This document shows positions 1 to 5,224 of a stretch of 5,825 nt of DNA, piece by piece. Where the stretch lies: positions 1 to 5,825 of the forward strand of contig SBBK01000155.1 in NCBI GenBank assembly GCA_005240025.1. Direction: 5' to 3'. This DNA comes from an archaeon. Its GTDB lineage: Archaea; Thermoproteota; Nitrososphaeria; Nitrososphaerales; Nitrosopumilaceae. Numbering within the stretch: the first letter of the stretch is position 1; each line of letters opens with the position of its first letter. The notes below the pieces were generated by a model, which worked only from the letters and a program-made list of their open reading frames with translations, did no database searches and was not told the origin of the DNA. Made by a program: the position numbers and the translations under genes.

Positions 1-48
1 AAAATTGGGCGTATGATTCTCATTTGTGAAAAATGTATGCTTGTGTTA

Positions 49-56
49 TTTTATTT
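49..56 (+). promoter_or_regulatory. Putative TATA box for rtcB
   Basis: TTTTATTT is centred about 26 bp before the TTG start at 79, the spacing expected between an archaeal TATA box and the transcription start. It would give a leaderless mRNA, or a leader of about 12 nt if GTG 91 is used. Read on the other strand (AAATAAAA) it also sits about 29 bp from an ATG at 23-21, so it could serve a divergent gene off the left edge. Assigned by position and composition only. Confidence 0.4.
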
Positions 57-78
57 GAAAACCTGAATTGGTTGTGAG

Positions 79-1539
79 TTGTTTTCCCAAGTGTTAGAGC
101 CAAAAAAGATCAGTAGTTTGGAATACAGAATTGAGGCCAACCCTACAATGGGAATGAAAGTTCCTGTAAGAATATTTGCAAATGATGACTTGGTCAAAAG
201 AATGGTTTCTGACAGAACCATTCAGCAGGCAGTTAACGTTTCAATGTTACGCGGAGTCCAGAAAAACGTAATTGTTTTGCCAGATGGGCACCAAGGATAC
301 GGATTTCCGGTTGGTGGGGTTGCAGCAATGGATTACAATGAAGGAATAATCAGTCCAGGAAGTGTTGGATATGACATTAACTGCGGCGTTAGGCTAATTA
401 GGACTAATCTTACACAAGTGCAAGTCAGACCAAAACTTGCAGCACTTGTGTCTGATCTTTTTGATACCATTCCAGCTGGAATGAGCAAGCGTGAGGGGTG
501 TATTGGACTCACAAGAACAGAGCTTGATGAGGTGTTAGTACAAGGTGTGCCATGGTTGGTAAATCGCAGTTATGCAACAAATGACGATCTTGAGATGTGT
601 GAAGAAAAGGGTCACATTGAGGGGGCAGAGCCAGAAAAGGTCTCAAATGAGGCGCACAGAAGGGGCACACCACAGCTAGGAAGTCTCGGATCTGGGAATC
701 ATTTTCTTGAGATACAAAAAATTGATAAAATATACGACAGAGATGCAGCCGAGCTAATGGGATTACGTAAAGAAGGTGATGTGACAGTCCTGATTCACTG
801 TGGATCAAGAGGATTTGGTCACCAGATTTGCAAAGACTATCTTGCCGTTTGTGAACAAAGTCACCAGAAATATGGAATTGAACTTCCAGACAAGCAGCTT
901 GCATGCGTACCCAATTTGTCTGAAGAGGGGGAATCGTACAAAAAAGCGATGAGATGCGCCATGAATTATTCTTGGAGTAACAGGCAAACAATCACATATT
1001 GGACAAGAAGGTCATTTGAGCGTGTTTTTAGACAATCCGAAAGTGATTTGGACATGAAGCTTGTATATGACATTGCACACAATTCCGCCAAGGCTGAAAT
1101 TCATCACATAGATGGTAAGGATAGAAAGGTCGTTATCCACAGAAAAGGCGCGACCCGCGCATTTCCAGCCGGGAGTCCAGAGATTCCACAAAAATATCGA
1201 AAAATTGGGCAGCCCACATTCATTCCGGGATCAATGGGCTCTGCAAGCTGGGTTCTTCTTGGAAAGCCAAATTCGCTTGAGAATACCTTCGGCTCAACAG
1301 TGCATGGTGCTGGAAGACTCTTGTCAAGAACTGCTGCCCATAAGATCTACAACTACAAGCAGATAATTGAGCAGCTTCAGGAACGAGGCATTTGCCTGAA
1401 ATCAACCACTCGATACGAGGTAGTCGAAGAGGCCCCCCAAGTTTACAAAGATGTTGATACAATTGCAGATATTTCACACCAGCTTGGTATTGCAACCAAG
1501 GTTGCAAGGCTTGTTCCGTTAGGCGTGATAAAAGGATAG
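79..1539 (+). CDS. rtcB: tRNA-splicing ligase RtcB (3'-phosphate/5'-OH RNA ligase)
   Basis: RtcB joins RNA 2',3'-cyclic phosphate or 3'-phosphate ends to 5'-OH ends using GTP and Mn2+. In archaea it seals tRNA exons after intron removal and acts in the cytoplasm. The 486-residue product covers the whole family length. Visible active-site elements are DINCGVR (metal ligands D99 and C102), GSGNHF (N207, H208), IHCGSRG (H240), DIAHN (H334), HRKGATRAF (354-362), HGAGR (H409, the expected guanylylated histidine) and the C-terminal LGVIKG with K485. These match Pyrococcus horikoshii C98, H203, H234, H329, H404 and K480 from memory. No intein interrupts it. The start is TTG; an in-frame TGA at 64-66 limits extension. 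GTG at 91 would give 482 residues, closer to the Pyrococcus length, and is a real alternative. No Shine-Dalgarno is seen, but a TATA-like box lies about 26 bp before the TTG. No archease gene is adjacent. Confidence 0.96.
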   Translation: MFSQVLEPKKISSLEYRIEANPTMGMKVPVRIFANDDLVKRMVSDRTIQQAVNVSMLRGVQKNVIVLPDGHQGYGFPVGGVAAMDYNEGIISPGSVGYDINCGVRLIRTNLTQVQVRPKLAALVSDLFDTIPAGMSKREGCIGLTRTELDEVLVQGVPWLVNRSYATNDDLEMCEEKGHIEGAEPEKVSNEAHRRGTPQLGSLGSGNHFLEIQKIDKIYDRDAAELMGLRKEGDVTVLIHCGSRGFGHQICKDYLAVCEQSHQKYGIELPDKQLACVPNLSEEGESYKKAMRCAMNYSWSNRQTITYWTRRSFERVFRQSESDLDMKLVYDIAHNSAKAEIHHIDGKDRKVVIHRKGATRAFPAGSPEIPQKYRKIGQPTFIPGSMGSASWVLLGKPNSLENTFGSTVHGAGRLLSRTAAHKIYNYKQIIEQLQERGICLKSTTRYEVVEEAPQVYKDVDTIADISHQLGIATKVARLVPLGVIKG

Positions 1540-1540
1540 A

Positions 1541-2740
1541 TTACGCAATGTCATGTTTTTCTGACAACAGTTTTTTGCAAAACTTGTCCATCTTTGATAT
1601 ATTATCGTTGACAATTTCTTTGATTTGATTTTGTTGTGATTTGTCAATTGAGTCGGTTTTTGTTACTGGTTGTACAACTATTTTTGGATCATTTACAGGT
1701 CTGCCTATTACATTGTACATCCATACAAAAACCTCATCAAGATCCGGTACTTTTTGATATATTTGATCTGCAAGTTTGAATGACAGTGTATTGTAGATTT
1801 TACCTATATGAGATACTGGGTTTTTGCCAGCAATCGCTTCTGCTCCGGCAGGTCTGCTCACAGAAATGACTCGGTTTGCCTTGTTTCCGCGCCCTACTTC
1901 GCCAGAATCTGCATGGTCTGCAGACGTTCCAAGCACTGTAAGATAGATTCCATCCATTCCTTTGTTTTGGTCATCAAGGCAGTTTATTGCGCTGTGGATC
2001 TTGAGATCGGTACCCTTTCGTGCAAATTCGTTTATCGCTTCAAGCATTTGGTGTTTTTTTGTAAAATAGTCCTCAACAGATCGCACGTACTTGTCTACAA
2101 AAGCAATTGCAATTGTGAGATCCAGCAAATCTCCGTTTCTAAAACCCAGTATTTTGACGTCCTCACCTGCTGCCGGGAACTCATCCTTGAATTTCTCGGA
2201 GTTGATGTATTGCTCTGTTTCAAGCACGATTGATTCTGTTTTTGTAAACGGTGCATATCCGACAAGTGCCGAAGTGTCGTTTGAAACAAATGTTTTTGGA
2301 TTTTTGAAAATCGATTGCAATTTTCTTGAGCTTTGACCAAGCTCTAACTGAAACTCAATGTGCTGATCTTTTATATTTCTTAGATTGTCTTCAAACCAAG
2401 ATTTTGCAGTACTGATCACAAAATCACCTATAGGCACATTATGATCATCTGAAAGAAATGTAACTCTATCACCAACTATGAGTTTCATCGGCTTGATTAC
2501 TTTACCGCCACCAAATTGGATTTCTGTATTTCCTGCAACAAGCATTGTCTTATCCATGTTGTGGTGCTGTATTGCGCCAGTCTCTTTCAAGTATAGCTTA
2601 GAGAGCTCTATTGAAACCTTGTCCATTACCAAATCGCAAATCGTGTCAGGGTGGCCGATTCCTTTTCTTTCAACAATTTCAAATTGCTTTTTATAGGTAG
2701 GGGTTGCCTTGGCCGATTCTATGAATATTTTCTCGGACAT
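1541..2740 (-). CDS. mat: S-adenosylmethionine synthetase, archaeal type (methionine adenosyltransferase)
   Basis: Makes S-adenosylmethionine from methionine and ATP in the cytoplasm. The 399-residue product has the archaeal AdoMet synthetase fold family signature (distinct from bacterial MetK): [13 protein letters not shown] near 24-36, HHNMDK (59-64), FGGGK (76-80), [13 protein letters not shown] (153-165), [13 protein letters not shown] (192-204), [11 protein letters not shown] (280-290) and [13 protein letters not shown] (305-317). Length agrees with the roughly 400 residues of characterised archaeal enzymes. Relative to the Methanocaldococcus-type sequence, the stretch before the GRGN motif reads DHADSG where EMGDDG is usual, and RPAGAEA replaces RPMSMEA; this is probably a lineage variant, and the enzyme otherwise looks intact. 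ATG at 2740 is followed at once by family-like sequence, so the start is secure. It converges on rtcB with one base between stop codons and diverges from the radical SAM gene. Confidence 0.95.
   Translation of the reverse strand: MSEKIFIESAKATPTYKKQFEIVERKGIGHPDTICDLVMDKVSIELSKLYLKETGAIQHHNMDKTMLVAGNTEIQFGGGKVIKPMKLIVGDRVTFLSDDHNVPIGDFVISTAKSWFEDNLRNIKDQHIEFQLELGQSSRKLQSIFKNPKTFVSNDTSALVGYAPFTKTESIVLETEQYINSEKFKDEFPAAGEDVKILGFRNGDLLDLTIAIAFVDKYVRSVEDYFTKKHQMLEAINEFARKGTDLKIHSAINCLDDQNKGMDGIYLTVLGTSADHADSGEVGRGNKANRVISVSRPAGAEAIAGKNPVSHIGKIYNTLSFKLADQIYQKVPDLDEVFVWMYNVIGRPVNDPKIVVQPVTKTDSIDKSQQNQIKEIVNDNISKMDKFCKKLLSEKHDIA
1556..1576 (+). terminator. Candidate poly-T terminator for rtcB, inside the 3' end of the neighbouring gene
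   Basis: A T5 run (1556-1560) and a T6 run (1571-1576) lie 17-37 bases after the rtcB stop. Archaeal intrinsic termination relies on U-rich tracts with no required hairpin. Since the opposing gene ends one base away, any terminator for rtcB has to sit in that gene's coding sequence, and these runs are the best candidates. Confidence 0.35.
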
Positions 2741-2767
2741 TTTATTATTGAAGTGCGATTTTGCCAG

Positions 2768-2774
2768 TCATTAA
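2768..2774 (-). promoter_or_regulatory. Putative TATA box for the S-adenosylmethionine synthetase gene
   Basis: On the minus strand TTAATGA lies 28-34 bases before the ATG at 2740, which would place the transcript start within a few bases of the ATG (a very short leader). No Shine-Dalgarno precedes the ATG. The match is loose and rests on spacing. Confidence 0.3.
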
Positions 2775-2812
2775 CCAGATTACAATTTTCAGACTTGATA
2801 ATTGATTTCCGC

Positions 2813-2820
2813 ATTAATAT
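2813..2820 (+). promoter_or_regulatory. Putative TATA box for the radical SAM gene
   Basis: ATTAATAT is centred about 27 bp before the TTG at 2844. It would give a leaderless transcript starting at that codon. If correct it argues against the longer reading from TTG 2802, because the box would then lie inside the coding sequence. Confidence 0.4.
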
Positions 2821-2843
2821 CGAACAAAAACAGATCCGGTATA

Positions 2844-3899
2844 TTGCAAAAAGAGGCCATTTTGTATCAGAGATTACCAAATCACAAAGTGAGATGTCTG
2901 GCCTGCGCAAGGTACTGCGAAATGGGCAAAGATCAGACAGGTTTTTGCGGAATTCGTGGAAACAAAGAGGGAAAGCTCATGCTCTATGTGTATGGCAAGG
3001 TTGCTGCAGCCCACGTAGATCCAATTGAGAAAAAACCAGTCAGCCATTATAGACCGGGAACAAAAATTTTTTCAATTGGCACCACTGGATGCTCGTGGAT
3101 TTGCAGATATTGCCAAAACTTTGATCTCAGTCAGAGACGAAAAATAGAAGGTCAAGACTATACACCGGAGGAGCTTGTCCGGTCTGCATTAGATTACAAA
3201 TGTCACGGGATAGCTTACACGTACAATGAACCCACAATTTTTATCGAGTTTGCACGAGATTGTGGAGTTTTGGCAAAAAAGAATGGTTTGTTTAACATTT
3301 TCGTATCAAACGGATATTGTACGCCAGAGTCGGTAAAAATGATGACTGAGTTTTTGGACTGCATTACAGTTGACTTTAAGGGAAATGGTGAGCAAAAGTT
3401 CGTCAGGCGATATGTTGGGATTCCAAGCTCACAGCCGATCTTTGATACATTACTTGAGCTGAAAAAAACTAACATTCATGTAGAAATCACCGATCTTGTG
3501 GTTCCAAAGGTTGGGGACAGCCTGGAACATGCAAGAAATATGTGCAAGTTCATCTATGATAATTTCGGCCCGGAAATACCAGTTCATTTTTTGAGGTTTC
3601 ATCCGGACTACAAGATGATGGAGTTTGACCCAACACCTGTTGAGATTCTTGAAGCCCATCATGAGGTTGCAAGAAAGGAGGGTCTCAAGTACGTCTACAT
3701 TGGAAATGTCCCTGGCCACAAATACGAAAGCACCTACTGTTCAGAGTGTGAGAGAGTGGTGATAAGAAGATATGGCTCTGACATTCTGAAATGGGATCTG
3801 GATGATCAAAATAGGTGTAGGTTTTGCTTAAACAAGATCCCAGTTGTCGGCAGCCTAGACAAGGGTTACCAAGAAAAAAGATTCGAACTCGTCCTCTGA
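2844..3899 (+). CDS. amrS: AmmeMemoRadiSam-system radical SAM enzyme (AmrS-like)
   Basis: A radical SAM protein of the family found in genomes together with AMMECR1- and Memo-like proteins; I do not know of a firmly established reaction. From the chosen start (351 residues) the order is: an N-terminal cysteine module C18-x2-C21-x3-C25-x9-C35 followed by GIRGN; DPIEKKP (near 59-65); the radical SAM 4Fe-4S motif C83-x3-C87-x2-C90 (GCSWICRYCQN); YTYNEPT (125-131); SNGY (155-158); and a C-terminal CxxC...CxxC pair (C299, C302, C325, C328), probably a zinc ribbon. The frame is open back to TTG 2802 (365 residues), but family members begin with a KEA-like segment just before the first cysteine module, which fits TTG 2844 (MQKEAILY) and the TATA-like box ahead of it. 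No AMMECR1 or Memo gene is in the window. The gene diverges from the S-adenosylmethionine synthetase gene and converges on the flavoprotein gene. Confidence 0.9.
   Translation: MQKEAILYQRLPNHKVRCLACARYCEMGKDQTGFCGIRGNKEGKLMLYVYGKVAAAHVDPIEKKPVSHYRPGTKIFSIGTTGCSWICRYCQNFDLSQRRKIEGQDYTPEELVRSALDYKCHGIAYTYNEPTIFIEFARDCGVLAKKNGLFNIFVSNGYCTPESVKMMTEFLDCITVDFKGNGEQKFVRRYVGIPSSQPIFDTLLELKKTNIHVEITDLVVPKVGDSLEHARNMCKFIYDNFGPEIPVHFLRFHPDYKMMEFDPTPVEILEAHHEVARKEGLKYVYIGNVPGHKYESTYCSECERVVIRRYGSDILKWDLDDQNRCRFCLNKIPVVGSLDKGYQEKRFELVL
3874..3879 (-). terminator. Candidate poly-T terminator for the PPOX-fold gene
   Basis: On the minus strand a T6 run lies about 31-36 bases past the stop of the flavoprotein gene, inside the 3' end of the convergent radical SAM gene. 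It is the best U-tract terminator candidate for that transcript. A 5-bp inverted repeat (CGCAT 3906-3910 / ATGCG 3918-3922) at the junction is too weak to count on its own. Confidence 0.3.
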
Positions 3900-3909
3900 T
3901 TTAGGCGCA

Positions 3910-4329
3910 TTATCCATATGCGGACATCAAAGGTAGTTTGGAATTTTCGCTTGGTTTTATGGAATAGATTTCTTTAACGTTTACTGCCCAAACTATGGTT
4001 GGGCCGGTGGTAAAGCCCAGCTCTCGCAGTTTGGTTTTTGCCTGGTCGATGAGAATTTGATCGGTGATTTCTTCGACTTCGCCCTTTAGTTGAAATCCAC
4101 TTTTGTGTTCCTTGTCAACAACAGCTACAGTAACTTTGGACCAAGATTTGATGTTGGCAAAAGTTTTGTTCATAAAAGCATCCGCGAATACCATTTTTTC
4201 GTCTTCAAGTATTGCCATCACATACCGTGGAGAAATGTTTGGAACGCCGAGCACATCGACTGTTCCGACATATACAATATTTCCCTCCCTTATCATTAGT
4301 GAGATTATTTCGTCAGTTATTTTGACCAA
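3910..4329 (-). CDS. Pyridoxamine 5'-phosphate oxidase-like flavin/F420-binding split-barrel protein
   Basis: A 139-residue single-domain protein of the PPOX-related split beta-barrel superfamily, which binds FMN or F420, usually as a homodimer; the substrate cannot be read from sequence. The family pattern is clear: an N-terminal helix (ITDEIISLM), strand VGTVDVLGVPNISPR (21-35) matching the usual T-x-D-x-x-G-x-P-x-x-SP motif, then FADAFMNKTFANI (48-60) with the KT..N cofactor-phosphate segment, strand KVTVAVVD (65-72) and GFQLKGEVEEI (78-88). True pyridoxamine phosphate oxidases are near 200 residues with a C-terminal dimer motif that is absent, so PLP synthesis is not implied. The start is TTG at 4329: an in-frame stop lies two codons upstream, and AGGGGTGA sits 3 nt before it. 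It diverges from the CBS/zinc-finger gene. Confidence 0.82.
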   Translation of the reverse strand: MVKITDEIISLMIREGNIVYVGTVDVLGVPNISPRYVMAILEDEKMVFADAFMNKTFANIKSWSKVTVAVVDKEHKSGFQLKGEVEEITDQILIDQAKTKLRELGFTTGPTIVWAVNVKEIYSIKPSENSKLPLMSAYG

Positions 4330-4332
4330 GAG

Positions 4333-4340
4333 TCACCCCT
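4333..4340 (-). promoter_or_regulatory. Shine-Dalgarno site that fixes the TTG start of the PPOX-fold gene
   Basis: On the minus strand AGGGGTGA ends 3 nt before the TTG at 4329. It matches the archaeal anti-Shine-Dalgarno complement GGAGGTGA with one mismatch across its central part. It is the only strong ribosome-binding site I see here; the other genes look leaderless or weakly led. Its TGA is also the in-frame stop that blocks a longer reading. Confidence 0.6.
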
Positions 4341-4387
4341 AGTAGTTGTTGATTTTGTTGGTTCTCATAGCTGGAAATCAATCTAGG

Positions 4388-4395
4388 TCTTAAAA
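4388..4395. promoter_or_regulatory. Possible shared TATA-like box of the divergent PPOX-fold and CBS/zinc-finger genes
   Basis: TCTTAAAA reads TTTTAAGA on the other strand, so it could work in both directions. Leftward it predicts a start near 4365, hence a leader of about 36 nt, which agrees with the Shine-Dalgarno site in front of the PPOX-fold gene. Rightward it predicts a start near 4418-4419, exactly at an in-frame GTG (residue 9 of the longest reading of the CBS gene). Inference from spacing only. Confidence 0.3.
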
Positions 4396-5006
4396 TGAAT
4401 GTAGGTCGATTTTTACTTGTGAACACCGTTTTAGATCGGCCCATTTCCGAATTTATAGATACCACACTAGTTATGCAGGATGGGAATGAGACGGTATCTG
4501 AGGGGGTAAAAAAGATGGAGGCAAACGGTGTCGATAGTCTTGTAATTAAAGATGAAGACAAGATAAATGGAATTGTAACCCATAGAGACGTGCTCTTTGA
4601 TGTCGTTGCAAAAGGAAAAGATCCTACCAGAATCACTTTAAAAGAAATCATGCGAACGCCTCTTCTTACTATTCAAAAAAATTCAAAAATTAAGGATGCT
4701 ATTTCATTAATGAGTAAAAACAATGTACGTCGTTTGATTGTTTTGGACGATAAAACCCCAATTGGAGTGATATCACAAAAGATTCTTGCTGGGAATGTTG
4801 CAAAACAATCGATAACCTTGCCTGAGCTTGAGATTCCAAATAAGATCAGGTGTCCGTATTGTTCTTCGATATTCGAGGATAAGCAGATGCTTTCTTCTCA
4901 CATAGATAACATACACATTGGGAAAGGACTTTTTGAGGGAAATCTATCAAGACGAGAGGATTTGGGTGCTATCAACCCACCATTTGACTTTCCAAAAACG
5001 ACATGA
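4395..5006 (+). CDS. CBS-pair protein with C-terminal C2H2-type zinc finger
   Basis: A 203-residue probable regulatory protein. Two CBS repeats form one Bateman module: CBS1 about 15-75, ending in GIVTHRD (59-65), and CBS2 about 83-140, ending in GVISQKI (124-130). Such pairs usually bind adenosine nucleotides or related ligands and act as sensors. After a short linker (LPELEIPNK) comes C153-x2-C156-x12-H169-x4-H174, a classical single C2H2 zinc-finger pattern, followed by a 29-residue tail ending in NPPFDFPKTT. The fusion suggests ligand-controlled binding to nucleic acid or a protein partner; that is inference. No catalytic domain or membrane segment is seen. The start is uncertain: ATG 4395 has a weak AGGT 6 nt upstream, while GTG 4419 (195 residues, beginning MNTVLDRPISEF) lies about 27 bp after a TATA-like box and also fits the domain start. 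Neither choice affects the CBS pair. Confidence 0.88.
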   Translation: MNVGRFLLVNTVLDRPISEFIDTTLVMQDGNETVSEGVKKMEANGVDSLVIKDEDKINGIVTHRDVLFDVVAKGKDPTRITLKEIMRTPLLTIQKNSKIKDAISLMSKNNVRRLIVLDDKTPIGVISQKILAGNVAKQSITLPELEIPNKIRCPYCSSIFEDKQMLSSHIDNIHIGKGLFEGNLSRREDLGAINPPFDFPKTT

Positions 5007-5039
5007 GTAACAATATCAAAGTAAAGAATTAGCGCCAGT

Positions 5040-5047
5040 TTTAATAA
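5040..5047 (+). promoter_or_regulatory. Putative TATA box for the cysteine-rich small ORF
   Basis: TTTAATAA lies between the stop of the CBS/zinc-finger gene and the small ORF. Its centre is about 25 bp before TTG 5069 and 28 bp before TTG 5072, the right distance for a leaderless transcript beginning at one of them. It is the best TATA match in this intergenic stretch and supports an independent gene here. Confidence 0.4.
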
Positions 5048-5071
5048 TCTAAAACCACATTCATATTTTTG

Positions 5072-5188
5072 TTGTCCAAAAGATGTGATTGTGGTCAGTG
5101 CGTTCATGAGTTACAGAGTGAATGTTACACGAATGAATGTCAGTGTTGTTTAAGTGATCACCAAGGATCTTTTGCTAAGAATCGTTGA
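5072..5188 (+). CDS. Probable cysteine-rich mini-protein, 38 aa, function unknown
   Basis: A short ORF in a stretch that otherwise has no gene. From TTG 5072 it encodes 38 residues starting MSKRCDCGQC; TTG 5069 adds one residue, and a stop at 5045-5047 closes the frame upstream. Seven of 38 residues are cysteine: C5, C7, C10, C18, C23, C25 and C26, with H12 and H30 nearby, giving C-x-C-x2-C-x7-C-x4-C-x-CC-x3-H. This density and spacing resemble small metal-binding or metallothionein-like proteins, so binding of zinc, copper or another metal is a reasonable inference. Other residues are polar and charged; no signal peptide or membrane segment is seen. It has no Shine-Dalgarno but does have a TATA-like box at leaderless distance. 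It lies 65 bp after the CBS/zinc-finger gene on the same strand and converges on the multi-CBS gene. I cannot name a family. The risk is that it is a chance ORF with a TTG start. Confidence 0.55.
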   Translation: MSKRCDCGQCVHELQSECYTNECQCCLSDHQGSFAKNR

Positions 5189-5221
5189 AAATCAGATAAA
5201 ATTTGTCAAAATAGATGAAAT
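5188..5221. other. Four A-tracts phased at 10 bp; possible bent DNA and minus-strand U-tract terminator
   Basis: Runs AAAA at 5188-5191, 5198-5201 and 5208-5211 and AAA at 5218-5220 start exactly 10 bp apart. A-tracts in phase with the helical repeat favour intrinsic DNA curvature. Read on the minus strand they are T4, T4, T4 and T3 just past the stop codon of the multi-CBS gene, so they may also terminate that transcript. Both roles are inference from the pattern. Confidence 0.4.
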
Positions 5222-5224
5222 AAT

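Noticed and set aside
181..195. TGATGA-like sequences that could be box C of C/D sRNAs (also near 527 and 3340)
   Set aside because: All lie in coding sequence and none has correctly spaced D, C' and D' boxes.
509..991. Minus-strand open frame of 160 codons opposite rtcB
   Set aside because: Lies wholly antisense to an unmistakable rtcB with all its active-site motifs; its translation has no recognisable domain and a shadow-like composition.
1201..1210. The first ten bases of the window (AAAATTGGGC) recur inside rtcB
   Set aside because: A single 10-base match in AT-rich DNA is expected by chance, and the second copy encodes conserved RtcB sequence.
1808..2336. Plus-strand open frames opposite the S-adenosylmethionine synthetase gene
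   Set aside because: Antisense shadows of a well-conserved gene; no ribosome-binding site or recognisable domain.
3906..3922. Inverted repeat CGCAT / ATGCG at the junction of two convergent genes
   Set aside because: Only 5 bp of stem with a 7-base loop and no adjoining T-run; such hairpins arise by chance and archaeal termination does not need them.
4313..4651. Minus-strand open frame of 112 codons across the divergent promoter and the CBS/zinc-finger gene
   Set aside because: It overlaps the PPOX-fold start and the conserved CBS coding region; serine/threonine/phenylalanine-rich shadow composition.
4898..5107. Minus-strand open frame of 69 codons over the zinc-finger region and the small ORF
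   Set aside because: Antisense to the conserved zinc finger and to the cysteine-rich frame; no motif of its own.
5086..5154. Alternative plus-strand frame from GTG 5086 (22 codons) over the cysteine-rich ORF
   Set aside because: Shorter and without structure or a promoter at suitable spacing; the frame with seven cysteines is the more convincing reading.
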